Assembly: GCF_020037125.1 (NCBI RefSeq)
Contig: NZ_JAIQDG010000009.1
Coordinates: 213,718 to 277,717 of the forward strand
Length of the DNA stretch: 64,000 nt
Direction of reading: 5' to 3'
Source of the DNA: Myxococcus sp. RHSTA-1-4
Lineage (GTDB): Bacteria; Myxococcota; Myxococcia; Myxococcales; Myxococcaceae
Part shown: positions 8,765-18,196 of the stretch, one piece after another
Layout: every line of letters begins with the position of its first letter
Position numbering within the stretch: the first letter of the stretch is position 1
Made by a program: the position numbers and the translations under genes
Notes under the pieces: model-generated
Seen by the model: only the letters and a program-made list of their open reading frames with translations
What the model was told of the DNA's origin: nothing
The model's database searches: none

Positions 8765-10429
8765 TCACCCCTCCAGGAAGTACTGGCTGACCTCGATGAC
8801 GAACCGGAGCAGCCGGAGGATCTCCAGATTGAGGGGCTCCGCATCCCGGATGCTCCAGACGCGGAGGCGGAAGTGGTCCCCATGGAACCCGCCGAAGCTG
8901 ACGACGAGCGGCATGTCGGGGAACTCGCCATGGAACTCCGGCATCGCCTTGACGATGTACTGGTACTTGTCCGGGTCCTCCGCGTAGTTGTCGAAGGAGA
9001 AGCCCACCTCCCCGTGGTCGATGAAGACGCACTTCAGGTTGTTGAACGTGTCGCCGAAAGCCTGGCCCGGGTCCGCCAGGACGATGCCCGCGGCGACGAT
9101 GAAGTACTGGGGGAGCCCGGGCGGTTTCAGCACCACGTCGACGACCGTCTCACCCGGCTCGCCCTGGGGCCCCTGCGGTCCCATCGGGCCCTGGGGGCCG
9201 GTGGGGCCCTGCGGGCCGGTGGGCCCCTGAGGGCCGGTGGGCCCCTGAGGGCCGGTGGGCCCCTGCGGCCCCGCCGGCCCCTGCGGCCCGGTCGCACCCG
9301 TCGCGCCCACGGGCCCCGCCGGTCCCGCCGGCCCTTGAGGTCCCGGCGGGCCCATCGGGCCAGCGGGGCCGGCCGCGCCGCCACCGCCGCCGGCCGCCAG
9401 GTCCACCAGCAGCAGCTCCTGGAGCATCCGCAGGTGGAGCAGGTAGGGGCGCTCCTCCTCGAGGATGCGGATGGCATTGGCGGCGTCGCTCACCTGCCAA
9501 TCGCCGCCCACGCCGGACTTCACCAGCGCCACCTCGACCTCGGCCAGCATCACGCAGTCGCCATCACCCGTGGGCTCGGGCGTGACGGGCGCGGTGCACC
9601 CATGCGCCTCGCCCAGCCAGTTGGGGCGCCACAGCGCGCGCAGCTCGGTGACCCACAGCCGCAGCGCGGCGCGCAGGTACTGCTCCATGTACTCCGTGTA
9701 GATGATGAGCGGCCCGGGAGGAGACGCGTCGAGCATCGCGTCCAGCGGGCTGTTGAGCGGAGAGGGCGGAGACAGCGGTGAGGACGGCGGCGAGCGCGTC
9801 ACCACGGCGTTGCGCACCGCCTGGAGGAAGTCCTCCAGGGAAATGGAGCTGGCCGGGTCGCTCCCCGGTTGGATGTGGTCCTTCAGCCAGCGCACGAAGT
9901 CGCGGACGGCGTCCTCTTCCGGTTGGGCGGGACGGGACAGGCGCAGCTCCAGCCGGAAGTCGTCCGTGACGCGCGAGGGCGCCATGGAGTCATCCTCACT
10001 GCGGCACGGCTCGCCCGGCACGGGCACCATGTCCGTGAGGCACTCGCGGTAGCAGAGCACCACCCACAAGCGCAGCAGCTGCGACACGGACACGTGGGTG
10101 TCCACGCCCCCGCGGTTGGCCTTCAGCCAGTCGTTGAGGGACGCGCACTGGGCGGGCGTCACGCGCACCAGGTGCCCGCGTGGGGTGAGCGCCACGCCCG
10201 GCGACACCCGCACCTCCGGGCCTCGCGAGCCCGTGCCCGGGGTGATGGCCAGGCCCCAGGCGGTGCCGTAGCCGAGCAAATCCCTCGCGAGCCATCTGTC
10301 CCGCTCGGACAGGTAGGCGAACTCCTGGGTGAAGTCGTCCACCCCCAGCACCATTCCCAGCACGTAGTTGACGTGCTTGGTGGGGTCGGCGGCCGCGCGC
10401 GGTACTGCCGTGGAAGTGAAGGTGCTCAT
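8765..10429 (-). CDS. Collagen-like tail fibre protein of the eCIS
   Basis: This 554-residue protein has three parts. Residues 1-100 carry the same N-terminal attachment block as the following gene product. Residues 100-345 are a linker/helical region containing a Ser-Pro run ([16 protein letters not shown]). Residues 351-427 are about 25 uninterrupted Gly-X-Y triplets, largely GPQGPT, which should form a collagen-type triple helix. About 127 residues follow as a C-terminal head ([10 protein letters not shown] to SQYFLEG). This stalk-plus-head layout matches trimeric phage and pyocin fibres, so the head is the likely receptor-binding part. The start ATG overlaps the stop of the upstream tail protein I gene (ATGA), indicating coupled translation. 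The collagen repeat is read directly from the sequence; target recognition is inferred. Confidence 0.8.
   Translation of the reverse strand: MSTFTSTAVPRAAADPTKHVNYVLGMVLGVDDFTQEFAYLSERDRWLARDLLGYGTAWGLAITPGTGSRGPEVRVSPGVALTPRGHLVRVTPAQCASLNDWLKANRGGVDTHVSVSQLLRLWVVLCYRECLTDMVPVPGEPCRSEDDSMAPSRVTDDFRLELRLSRPAQPEEDAVRDFVRWLKDHIQPGSDPASSISLEDFLQAVRNAVVTRSPPSSPLSPPSPLNSPLDAMLDASPPGPLIIYTEYMEQYLRAALRLWVTELRALWRPNWLGEAHGCTAPVTPEPTGDGDCVMLAEVEVALVKSGVGGDWQVSDAANAIRILEEERPYLLHLRMLQELLLVDLAAGGGGGAAGPAGPMGPPGPQGPAGPAGPVGATGATGPQGPAGPQGPTGPQGPTGPQGPTGPQGPTGPQGPMGPQGPQGEPGETVVDVVLKPPGLPQYFIVAAGIVLADPGQAFGDTFNNLKCVFIDHGEVGFSFDNYAEDPDKYQYIVKAMPEFHGEFPDMPLVVSFGGFHGDHFRLRVWSIRDAEPLNLEILRLLRFVIEVSQYFLEG
9149..9379 (-). 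repeat. Collagen-type Gly-X-Y coding repeat
   Basis: The stretch encodes about 25 consecutive Gly-X-Y triplets. Its central part is a tandem 18-base unit encoding GPQGPT, repeated almost exactly four times near 9190-9265. The near-identity of adjacent units points to recent slippage or unequal recombination, so stalk length probably varies between strains. Confidence 0.9.
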
Positions 10430-13197
10430 TGGATGTCGCTCCCGTGACTCTCTCGGCGCCCGAGCGCGTCCCGTCCCAGGATGTGCCGGTCCATGGCGTC
10501 CTGTGGGGGCCTCGGGGCCAGATGGCTTTCCGCCAGGTACTCGCGTCCGAGCTGCATGGCGGGCATCAGCTCGGGGGCACGGCTGCCCAGGTCAATCAAG
10601 GTGTCCACGCCGAGGCGTGCCTCGCCGACGCGGAACATGGCCCAGTAGAACTTCACGTCGAACACGGTGTGGGCCGGCTTCTCCACCGCCACCACCCGCA
10701 TCGCCTGCTCCAGCCGCGCGCGCTGCTCCTGCGCGGCACTCCCCGACGGCACCGGCAACACCACCGTGAAGCGGTGGGCCGCGGCGCGCACCGGCATCAC
10801 CACCGTCTCGAAGTGGTACCAGTCCGACTGCGCCGGGCCGTCCGCCGGCAGCGTCACCGGCAGCGCGGCCTGCGTGAAGTCCGTCAGCGAGGACACGTGC
10901 GCCGCGTTGAGCGCTTCCACGTTGCGGTAGCGCCGGGACAGGAAGTCCCGCCACACCGGCGTGTCCGCCGTGGTGGCCGCGGGGAGGAAGCCCAGCGCCT
11001 CCTGGCACACGGAGCGCCAGACCGCGGAGACCTGCGCGTCGGAGGGCTCGCGCAGGGGGAAGCTCTCCGGCAGGGCCGTCACGCCCGCGTCCTGCAACGC
11101 CTTCCGGTAGCGGTCCACGAGCCGCGCCCGTCCCTGGGACGGCTCCCAGCGTGCCGTCGTGGGGGTGGCCAGGGTGTGGATGCCCCCTGTTTCCGGAAGC
11201 TCCGGCGGAGCGATGAAGGGCAGGCGCGCGGAGCGGAAGCGCTCGACGATGCGGTAGCGCGAGCGCGTCGGGTCCGTCTCCTCGGTGAAGATGGAGTCGT
11301 CCGGGCACTCGTCCAGGGCCACGCGCAGGGCCATGCGCAGCCCGCGCGGGGTGCCGCGCCACTGGAAGAAGTCCAGGGTGTGGCGCAGGAAGAGCCGCCG
11401 CCGCGTCTCGTCCCAGGCCGGGTCCATCGTCACGCCGAACCAGGACGACAGCCACTCCAGGGCCTCGGGGGGCGCGCTCCGGGCGTCGAACAGCACCTGT
11501 GCCGCCGCGATGCGGTCCTCCGTGGAGGTGAACAGGCCCTCCACGTTGGCGAGGAACCGGTCCAGGAAGCTCGACGACTCCGCGTCCTGCCGGTACAGGC
11601 CGGGCAGGTACTGGGCCAGGTACGAGAAGCGCGGGTACCAGGCGCGCAGGGCATGGATGCGCGGCGTGGTGGCGCCGCCGCCGTGCAGCGTCAACTCCAC
11701 CTGCGCGTAGCGGCCCTTCGCGCGCTGGAAGAGGACCTCGAAGGTGCCGCGGTGCTCGCCCTTCGCGCCGGCCACGAAGGGCAGCTCGGAGCCGCCGCCG
11801 CGCTTGTAGAGCGTGGGCTCCTCGCTGAAGGGAGCGGCCTCCAGGTCCTCGCGCTCGTTGGCCGCGCGGCTGCGCACGGTGACGCGGGCGCCGGGAGGGA
11901 TGGACGCGTCCAGCAGCAACCGGTGCCACACGCAGTCCGGGGTGCGGCCGTCGAGCACGGGCGTGCGCAGGGTGGCCTCGTGCACGTAACGGGGCCGGCG
12001 CTGCGGCACCAGGGGCACGAAGGTGTCGGCGAAGTCGTAGAACGCTCCGCCTCCCGCCGCGATGAGCGCCTTGCCGCCGAACAGCCGCAGCGGCAGGTAC
12101 TCCGGCTGGGGCACGGCGGAGAGCGAGCCGTCCTGGCCCGCGTGCAGGTCGAAGGCGAAGACCTGGTTGCCGTCGCGTCCCACCACCAGCACCCTGTGGG
12201 GCGTCTCCTCCGTCCCGGGCACCAGCGCCATGTCGTGCGCCACCAGCACGTAGCTGAAGGCCGGGCCTGTGCCCTGGAGGATGCCTTCCACCTCCAGTGG
12301 CACCGGCGCGCCCTCGCCCTGCCCGTCGCGGTACACGAGGAGGAAGCTGCCGGCCTCGCCGCGGTCCAGCACCAGCACGCGGCCGTCCGGCAGCACCTCC
12401 ACGGAGATGGGGTCTCCGGCGGACAGCGGGGTGGACGCATCCAGCGTCACCGGCTCCGGGAACAGCACGGCGGGCACGCGCCGCTGCGCGCTGCCATCCG
12501 CGGGCTGGAATGCCTCCACCACCTCCTCGGACAGCACGGACTCGCCGCCGGTGCGCACCACGCGCAGCTCCGCGTCCAGGCGCCACAGGCGGCGGTTCTG
12601 CCGGTCCAGCACCACCGCGCCCCCGTCCGGGGTGGCCGCCATGTCCCACGGCGCGAAGGGCACGCCCGCGGGCCACGTGTGCCGCACCGGAGGGCCTCCG
12701 GAGTGCAGGTCGAACACCAGCAGTCCGGGGGACGGCGCCAGCGTGCCCACGACGAGGTAGTGGTGCGCGGTGATGACCAGCCCGCCGAGCGGGAGGGGCG
12801 CGGGCGCGGAGGGGGGCACGGCCGGCCCGAAGCCGCCGTGGGTGGGCGCGGGCGCCACGGCGGGAGCCACGGGCCAGAAGGCGCTGGTCTGCCGCGAGCC
12901 GCTGGACAGCACCTTCACGGTGAGCCCGTCGCGGTCAATCCAGTAGAAGTTGCCGTAGCGGTCCCTCGCGGCGCCGCGCCGGTCCTCCAGCTTCGGTGGC
13001 ACGTCGCGGGGCGCGGCGAGGAAGCGGAACAGCTCCGCGCGCAGGGACACCTCCGCGCGGAGGGCGTCCCAGGCGATGTCCGCGCCGGTGCCGGACGCGT
13101 CGGCCCAGGCCTCGGAGAGGAGCCGCCCCCCGGAGGAGCAGCGGCCCCAGTCGTCGCGGCCGAGCAGCAGGTGGAAGCGGGTGCCGTTGGCGTCCAT
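10426..13197 (-). CDS. Phage tail protein I-like baseplate protein with N-terminal propeller-like extension (Afp12-like)
   Basis: This 923-residue protein is much longer than a usual gpI/Afp12 protein. The tail protein I signature lies at about residues 519-630 ([51 protein letters not shown]) and is typical of the baseplate wedge that connects to fibres. Residues about 65-430 instead hold repeated beta-blade-like segments ([52 protein letters not shown]) that look like an NHL/TolB-type propeller. The stop of the upstream gene (TAG) touches this ATG directly, and the downstream fibre gene overlaps it by four bases. The order baseplate J - tail protein I - fibre is that of P2-like phages and eCIS. 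The wedge assignment is strong; the propeller is judged from repeat pattern only. Confidence 0.82.
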   Translation of the reverse strand: MDANGTRFHLLLGRDDWGRCSSGGRLLSEAWADASGTGADIAWDALRAEVSLRAELFRFLAAPRDVPPKLEDRRGAARDRYGNFYWIDRDGLTVKVLSSGSRQTSAFWPVAPAVAPAPTHGGFGPAVPPSAPAPLPLGGLVITAHHYLVVGTLAPSPGLLVFDLHSGGPPVRHTWPAGVPFAPWDMAATPDGGAVVLDRQNRRLWRLDAELRVVRTGGESVLSEEVVEAFQPADGSAQRRVPAVLFPEPVTLDASTPLSAGDPISVEVLPDGRVLVLDRGEAGSFLLVYRDGQGEGAPVPLEVEGILQGTGPAFSYVLVAHDMALVPGTEETPHRVLVVGRDGNQVFAFDLHAGQDGSLSAVPQPEYLPLRLFGGKALIAAGGGAFYDFADTFVPLVPQRRPRYVHEATLRTPVLDGRTPDCVWHRLLLDASIPPGARVTVRSRAANEREDLEAAPFSEEPTLYKRGGGSELPFVAGAKGEHRGTFEVLFQRAKGRYAQVELTLHGGGATTPRIHALRAWYPRFSYLAQYLPGLYRQDAESSSFLDRFLANVEGLFTSTEDRIAAAQVLFDARSAPPEALEWLSSWFGVTMDPAWDETRRRLFLRHTLDFFQWRGTPRGLRMALRVALDECPDDSIFTEETDPTRSRYRIVERFRSARLPFIAPPELPETGGIHTLATPTTARWEPSQGRARLVDRYRKALQDAGVTALPESFPLREPSDAQVSAVWRSVCQEALGFLPAATTADTPVWRDFLSRRYRNVEALNAAHVSSLTDFTQAALPVTLPADGPAQSDWYHFETVVMPVRAAAHRFTVVLPVPSGSAAQEQRARLEQAMRVVAVEKPAHTVFDVKFYWAMFRVGEARLGVDTLIDLGSRAPELMPAMQLGREYLAESHLAPRPPQDAMDRHILGRDALGRRESHGSDIQ

Positions 13198-15507
13198 CTA
13201 TCGGCACTCCTCCGGGACGACGGGCACGGAGACGAAGGGCCGCTGCGCGCCGGTGGCCACCGGGCCGGTGCCGCGCAGCTCGTCCAGCGACGGCGGGTCC
13301 CCCACGGCCACGGCGATGCCGGCCAGCCGGGGGAGCTGCAGGCCCGTCAGCGGCACCTGGTCCTGCGCCGTGCCCGTGGCCAGCCCCAGCCGCACCCCGC
13401 GCACCAGCGCCACGCCGGCCACGCGGCTGGCCACCGCGGCCAGCTCCAGGGCCACCACCGCCTTGCGCAGCGGCCAGCCCCGCTGCGCCACGGTGGCCTG
13501 CGGCGCGCCCGCCAGCGACACCGTCGGCTCCAGCAGCTCCGCGCCCTCGGGGGGCAGGGGAGACAGGAAGGCCGTCAGCGCCGCCTTCACCGCCTCGCGC
13601 ACCTGGGCCTGGGACACGCCGGCCACCACCTCCAGGCCCACCGTCACCCAGACGGGCTTGTACTGGGGGCGGCGCACGAAGATTTCGGTGGTCACCAGCC
13701 GCCGGGGCGCCAGCCAGCAGGCGATGGCGTCCAGGAAGGCGTCGGCGCCCTGCGTCTCCGCCGGGTCCGGCTCGAAGCGAGGAATGGCCATCACCGTCAC
13801 CGCGCCCGGCGCGTCCCCGGGCTCGTTGGGCGACAGCGCGGGGTGGAAGGCGGGCAGCACCTCCACCCGGCCCACGGCCACGCCGGGCGTGCGCAGGGTG
13901 AGTGCCTCGAAGTCCTGCGTCGTCACCAGCCTGTCCCGGTGCTGGAGGAAGCGGGAAATCTGCCGCTCTCCCTCGCGCACGCCCTCCGCGTCCGCGCCGC
14001 CCCACGTGGGCAGCGGGTTCTCCACCTGGATTCCCGGCGGCAGCGCCGGGCCGCTCGTCACCGTGCCCGGGCCCACGTTGCCGGCGCGCCCCACGCCGTG
14101 GTCGTAGTCCACGCGCAGGGTGGCGCCGGGAGGCGGCCGGGCGCCATGGGCACCGTCACCGAAGCGCAGCTCTCCGGCCTCCGCGTCCAGCCGGAACACC
14201 TTCACCCGCGTGTTGCCCGTCGCGGGTGTGCCCGGCGGCAGGCGGGGGTCCGCCACCGCGACTTCCGGGCCCGCGCTCATCAGGTCGTCAATCTCCTCCC
14301 AGGTCTCGCTGGTGCCGTTGACGGTGACGGTCAGCTTCACGGTGCCCGGCAGCACGGGCGCGCGCGCCAGCTTCGCCACCTGGTCCGGCTCGCCGGTGCC
14401 CGCGGGCAGCAGCTCGCCCGTGACGCGCTCGCGCTGGGACACCGGCGCGGCGTTGATGCCCGCCCACAGCAGCTTCACCGAGACGGGCGCGGAGGAGGTG
14501 ATGCGCAGCCAGGTGATGACGCGCGCGTCCAGCTCCTCGTCGTCCAGCGCGGGAGGGAAGTCGCGGGTGCCCGCCTCCAGCGGGTCCATGTTCGTCCACA
14601 GCTCCAGCTCCGCGACGCTGGAGGGCAGGGGGACGTCCACCACCACCGGCTCGGCGGGCACCTCCGCGGTGGCCAGGGTGCGCCAGCTCGCGTTGCGCTC
14701 CGCGGCGGTCTCCGGGAGCTTCCCCTCCGCCGGCAGCTTCGGGAGCTGGAACTGGAGCACCGCCGAGCCCTCCGGCCGTACCTGCCCGTTGGGTACCAGG
14801 TTCCTCCCGCCCGTGTCCCCGGCGGGGGCCAGTCCCACGGTCAGCACCTTCCCCTTCAGCTCCTCGCGGGCGCGCTTCAGCGCGTCCGGCAGCTTCCGGT
14901 CCGCGGGCCGCAGCAGCAGCGCCACCCACAGCGCGCGGTCCAGCGTCTGGGTGTTCAGGTCCAGCGGCTCGGTGCCGCGAGGGGAGAAGGGCGTCGTCTC
15001 GTAGAACTGGAGGTCGCTCGGCGCCGCGGGGGGCGGCATCGTCGCGGTGAAGGAGGCGTACAGCTCCTGGTAGTACTCCCGCACGCGCGTCTCGGGCGCC
15101 ACGCTCCGCTTGTAGTAGAGGGCGGCCTCCACCGGCAGGACGTCCAGCCCGCGCTCGGTACGGAAGGGCACCTGGCCGGCGCGTACCTCCACGCCGTCGG
15201 TGAGCGTGAGGGTCTGCGGCGGGCCGCCGCGCTCGTTGCGGAAGGCCACCAGGCCCTTCGCGGAGGACGCCGGCAGCAGCGGCACGCCCAGCAGCTGGAG
15301 GAACTTGAGCCGGTTGCGCTCCGGAATCTGGTTGGCGCGGTACAGCAGGCTCTCCGTCAGGAAGGCGAAGAGCTCCAGCAGGGTGACGCCCGGGTCGGCC
15401 TTGTTGAAGTTGGTCCACTCGGGGTTGTGGACGGGGATGCGCGCCAGCGCCTCGTCCAGCAGTTGCTGGTACTTGCGGTCGTCGATGAAGGGCAGGGTGA
15501 GTGGCAC
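13198..15507 (-). CDS. Putative baseplate assembly protein (gpJ-like, Afp11-like)
   Basis: This 769-residue protein opens with the hallmark of the putative baseplate protein family (FIDDRKYQQLLDEALARIP, then FNKADPGVTLLELFAFLTES and RANQIPERNRLKFLQLLGVP). Its C-terminal half carries the baseplate J-type block (VDYDHGVGRAGNVGPG, then ENPLPTWGGADAEGV and ISRFLQHRDRLVTTQDFEAL). It should form the main body of the baseplate wedge, together with the gp25-like protein encoded just upstream and tail protein I encoded just downstream. The start is a GTG at 15507, seven bases after the stop of the gp25-like gene. The conserved FIDDRKY block follows immediately, so this start is well supported. The length fits Afp11-type proteins. 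Confidence 0.88.
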   Translation of the reverse strand: MPLTLPFIDDRKYQQLLDEALARIPVHNPEWTNFNKADPGVTLLELFAFLTESLLYRANQIPERNRLKFLQLLGVPLLPASSAKGLVAFRNERGGPPQTLTLTDGVEVRAGQVPFRTERGLDVLPVEAALYYKRSVAPETRVREYYQELYASFTATMPPPAAPSDLQFYETTPFSPRGTEPLDLNTQTLDRALWVALLLRPADRKLPDALKRAREELKGKVLTVGLAPAGDTGGRNLVPNGQVRPEGSAVLQFQLPKLPAEGKLPETAAERNASWRTLATAEVPAEPVVVDVPLPSSVAELELWTNMDPLEAGTRDFPPALDDEELDARVITWLRITSSAPVSVKLLWAGINAAPVSQRERVTGELLPAGTGEPDQVAKLARAPVLPGTVKLTVTVNGTSETWEEIDDLMSAGPEVAVADPRLPPGTPATGNTRVKVFRLDAEAGELRFGDGAHGARPPPGATLRVDYDHGVGRAGNVGPGTVTSGPALPPGIQVENPLPTWGGADAEGVREGERQISRFLQHRDRLVTTQDFEALTLRTPGVAVGRVEVLPAFHPALSPNEPGDAPGAVTVMAIPRFEPDPAETQGADAFLDAIACWLAPRRLVTTEIFVRRPQYKPVWVTVGLEVVAGVSQAQVREAVKAALTAFLSPLPPEGAELLEPTVSLAGAPQATVAQRGWPLRKAVVALELAAVASRVAGVALVRGVRLGLATGTAQDQVPLTGLQLPRLAGIAVAVGDPPSLDELRGTGPVATGAQRPFVSVPVVPEECR

Positions 15508-15514
15508 GGTGGGG

Positions 15515-15907
15515 TTACCCCGCGAGGGTGATGTTCAGGCTGAGCCGCTCGCGCGCCCCGGTGGCGACGAGCTTGTAGGTAAGGGTCGCCGTGGCGGCCC
15601 GGGCATCCTGCGGGTCCGCGTCCACGCTCACCGACTCCACCGCGATGCGCGGCTCCCACCGCGCCAGGGCGCGGGTAATCCGCTCGGCGATCTGCTGCCG
15701 CGTGGTGACGGTGTTCGGCTCGAAGAGGAAGCGAGACAGTCCCGCGCCGAACTCCGGCAGCAGGATGCGCTCGCGCTGCTCCGTGGCGAGGATGACCTGG
15801 ATGGACTCGCGCACGTTGCGCTCGCCCTCGGACCACTGCACGCGGCCGTCGGGGCCTACGCGGGGAGGGAAGCTGATGCCTCGGCCTATGAGCTTTCCGG
15901 CGTCCAT
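15515..15907 (-). CDS. gp25-like baseplate wedge protein (Afp9-like)
   Basis: This 130-residue protein matches the small gp25/lysozyme-like wedge family of contractile tails in size and pattern. GRGISFPPRVGPDGRVQW at the start is followed by ERNVRESIQVILATEQRERI and the family core ILLPEFGAGLSRFLFEPN (about residues 46-65), then helix ITRALARWEPRI and a final pair of strands. In contractile systems this protein sits at the sheath-baseplate junction and helps start sheath polymerisation; despite the family name it is not a lysozyme. It lies between the membrane-segment protein gene (4-base gap) and the baseplate J-like gene. Confidence 0.9.
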   Translation of the reverse strand: MDAGKLIGRGISFPPRVGPDGRVQWSEGERNVRESIQVILATEQRERILLPEFGAGLSRFLFEPNTVTTRQQIAERITRALARWEPRIAVESVSVDADPQDARAATATLTYKLVATGARERLSLNITLAG

Positions 15908-15911
15908 GGAC

Positions 15912-17477
15912 TCACCCCACCCGTGGCTTCGGCAGGCAGATCTTCAGGAAGGGCATCCACCAGAAGATGATGTTGAGCAGTGCGAGGAAGATCATCAGGA
16001 CGATGAACGCGCACAGCGTGATGATGGGAATGGAGAACATGCACAGCTCTCCCAGGTCGAAGCTCAGGCCGTCATCGAGCTCGCCCTTCATCGTCTTCTC
16101 GAGGCCCGCCACGCGGGACATCTGCTTGCGCAGCCCCTTGGACAGCGTGAAGCCGACGTTCTTCTTGAACTTGCGCAGCCCGCGGATGCTGGTGTCCACG
16201 GGCAGCTCGATGCGCACCGGCCGCCCGGGCGCGTCCGGGTCGAAGAACGGGGCCAGCGTGAAGGCCTTCGAGCGGGCACTCACCAGCGGCGGGCAGAGCG
16301 CGCCGCAGTGGGGCTTGAGGTACACGCAGCGCAGCACGTAGCGCGCGATGCCCGGCTCCTCCAGCCTGGGCACGGGCTCCGGCTCGGAGGGCAGGGAGTA
16401 GGTGCCCGCGACCGCCGCGGCCTCGATGTCCCGGCGCAGGTCCGCGACGGACACCTCCGTGCACCTGCGCAGGTTGTAGTTCAGCCCTCCCGTGCCCCCG
16501 TTGAGGATGGCCACCCGCTGCAGCCACGCCTTGCGCAGCGCCTGCTGCCAGGTGTCGCCCGAGCTCCCCTCGACGCGGTGGTTGCCGGTCAGCAGGTCGT
16601 ACAGCGCGCGGGTGGGGGAGCCCACCGCGGGCGCGGGCCCCGGCGTGTCCTTGTTGAGCACGCTCCACAGCGTGGGCAGCCGCTCCTCCAGCAGGGTGGC
16701 GAAGTCCACCAGCAAGAAGCGCGTCGCCTCCTTCTGCACCTCCACCGCTTCGGCCGTGTCCTTCTTCCAGGCCAGGAGCTGCTCATACGGGACGAGGACC
16801 TGCGCCTCGGCCTCGGCGGCAATCATCTTCTCCGGGTCCAGGTCCGTGCCGGGGGGAGGCTCGAAGGCCTCGGCGGACTCGAAGGTGTCGCGGCTGGACG
16901 TGGGCACCAGCCCCACCAGCATGCGCCGGCGCTTGCCGTCCGCCGTGAAGTTCACCGGGAAGAGCGGCAGCAGCTCCTCGCCCTTCGCCAGCGTCCCCGC
17001 GTCCGCGGCCTCCAGCGTCTTCCAGATGCGGCGCTTGCCCGTCGAGTCGCCCGGGTCGGGCACCCACGCGCCCTCCTTGCCGCCGCCCAGGTCGCGGCGC
17101 AGCACGAAGGCGGCCTTCTCGCCCTTGGCGGTGTCCACCACGTGGTCGGGCATGCCGGGCAGGCGGCACACCAGGCTGGACGCCACCAGGTAGAAGCGCC
17201 CGTGCGCCGGCTGGTACAGCTTCGGCGGGGTGTTGACCACGTCGTCCGCGGGCTCACCGGGCATGCGCTCGCGGTGGCTCTTGAACTGGGTGACGAGCAG
17301 GGACGTCAGGTCCGGCCGCGGCGCCGCCGCCAGCCGCTCGGCCAGCTCCTCCATGAAGCGGTCCGAGTCGAACTCGAGGATGCCGGGCGCCTGGATGCGC
17401 GCGAGCTTGTCGACTCCCGGCCCCCACAGGGGCGAGGCCGCCACCCACTGGACGGGATGTGCGAGCGTCGTGGCCAT
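15912..17477 (-). CDS. eCIS-associated protein with a single C-terminal membrane segment
   Basis: This 521-residue protein has no recognised catalytic motif. Its striking part is the C-terminus: about 28 strongly hydrophobic residues at 480-508 (FSIPIITLCAFIVLMIF, then LLNIIFWWMPF) followed by a short basic tail KICLPKPRVG, preceded by an amphipathic basic region (LRKFKKNVGFTLSKGLRKQM). The rest is soluble, with several Cys residues. The open frame extends to 18215, but the ATG at 17477 overlaps the stop of the spike gene by one base (TGATG) and gives the conserved-looking start MATTLAHPVQW. It occupies the place where other clusters often encode a PAAR tip. A membrane-anchored baseplate-proximal protein would fit a particle attached to, or triggered at, the cell membrane. 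That role is inference. Confidence 0.65.
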   Translation of the reverse strand: MATTLAHPVQWVAASPLWGPGVDKLARIQAPGILEFDSDRFMEELAERLAAAPRPDLTSLLVTQFKSHRERMPGEPADDVVNTPPKLYQPAHGRFYLVASSLVCRLPGMPDHVVDTAKGEKAAFVLRRDLGGGKEGAWVPDPGDSTGKRRIWKTLEAADAGTLAKGEELLPLFPVNFTADGKRRRMLVGLVPTSSRDTFESAEAFEPPPGTDLDPEKMIAAEAEAQVLVPYEQLLAWKKDTAEAVEVQKEATRFLLVDFATLLEERLPTLWSVLNKDTPGPAPAVGSPTRALYDLLTGNHRVEGSSGDTWQQALRKAWLQRVAILNGGTGGLNYNLRRCTEVSVADLRRDIEAAAVAGTYSLPSEPEPVPRLEEPGIARYVLRCVYLKPHCGALCPPLVSARSKAFTLAPFFDPDAPGRPVRIELPVDTSIRGLRKFKKNVGFTLSKGLRKQMSRVAGLEKTMKGELDDGLSFDLGELCMFSIPIITLCAFIVLMIFLALLNIIFWWMPFLKICLPKPRVG

Positions 17478-18196
17478 CACCAGACGTTCCCCGCGCCCGG
17501 CGTGTACGACGAGCTGACGACGCTGTTGGTGATGACGGTGTCCGCCTGCACCACGCCGCTGAACTTGGACATGCCCGCGTTGACGGTGAGCATGCCGGCG
17601 GAGACCTCCGCGGTGCTGGCGTTGATGGTGACCTTCGCCGCGGCAGTCACTGTGATGCCGCTGGCCTCCATCTTCAGGGAGTTGCCGTTGCTGTCCTGGG
17701 CCTCGATGGAGCCGGGCCCGTCCTTGAGCGTCACCTTCTGGCCGGCGGGCGTCTCCAGGGTGAGCGTCTCCTGGCCGTCCGTGTCGTCGAGGGTAATCAC
17801 CACGCCGTTGCGAGAGCGGAGCACCTTCTTCGCGTTGCGCCCCGCGCCGTCCATGCTCTCCGGCGGAGCGTCCTTCCCGTTCCACAGCGCGCCCACCACG
17901 TAGGGCCGCCGCGCGTCTCCGGCCTCGAAGCCCACCAGCACCTCGTCGTCCACGTCGGGCACGAACCAGGAGCCGCGGTTGTTGCCGCCCATTAGCGTGG
18001 CCAGCCGGGCCCACGCCTCGTAGCGCCCGCCGCCCGCCGCGTCCGCGGCCCACGGCAGCGCCACCTTCACCCGGCCCTGGTTGTCCGGGTCCTTGATGTC
18101 CGTCACCCGCGCCGGGTACAGGCCGTAGAAGCGGCCGCCCAGTCCTCCCGGCACGCGCTCGTCCGCCACCATCTCCCACGCCGAGCCGTCCATCAT
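17477..18196 (-). CDS. Spike needle protein (gp5/VgrG C-terminal half, baseplate assembly protein V-like)
   Basis: This 239-residue protein carries the OB-fold of gp5-type spike proteins near its N-terminus (GLYPARVTDIKDPDNQGRVK at about residues 21-40, then WFVPDVDDEVLVGFEAGD and VVGALWNGKDAPP). It ends in a repetitive beta-strand region (ITLDDTDGQETLTLETPAG, then ITVTAAAKVTINASTAEVS) expected to form the trimeric beta-helix needle. It starts at ATGATG overlapping the stop of the hub gene by four bases. In most T6SS and many eCIS the gp27 and gp5 parts are fused as VgrG/Afp8; here they are two coupled genes. The open frame continues upstream to 19141 over the hub gene but has no coding character there. 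Confidence 0.88.
   Translation of the reverse strand: MMDGSAWEMVADERVPGGLGGRFYGLYPARVTDIKDPDNQGRVKVALPWAADAAGGGRYEAWARLATLMGGNNRGSWFVPDVDDEVLVGFEAGDARRPYVVGALWNGKDAPPESMDGAGRNAKKVLRSRNGVVITLDDTDGQETLTLETPAGQKVTLKDGPGSIEAQDSNGNSLKMEASGITVTAAAKVTINASTAEVSAGMLTVNAGMSKFSGVVQADTVITNSVVSSSYTPGAGNVW

Noticed and set aside
9185..9270. CRISPR-like regular repeats
   Set aside because: The 18-base units are contiguous without spacers and encode the collagen-like Gly-Pro-Gln-Gly-Pro-Thr repeat in frame.
10429..15531. 1700-codon plus-strand open frame opposite the baseplate genes
   Set aside because: It is Gln/His/Arg-rich, has no recognisable domains, and is the antisense shadow of GC-rich genes whose minus-strand products are clear baseplate proteins. 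The 1288-codon frame at 22104-25970 was rejected for the same reason.
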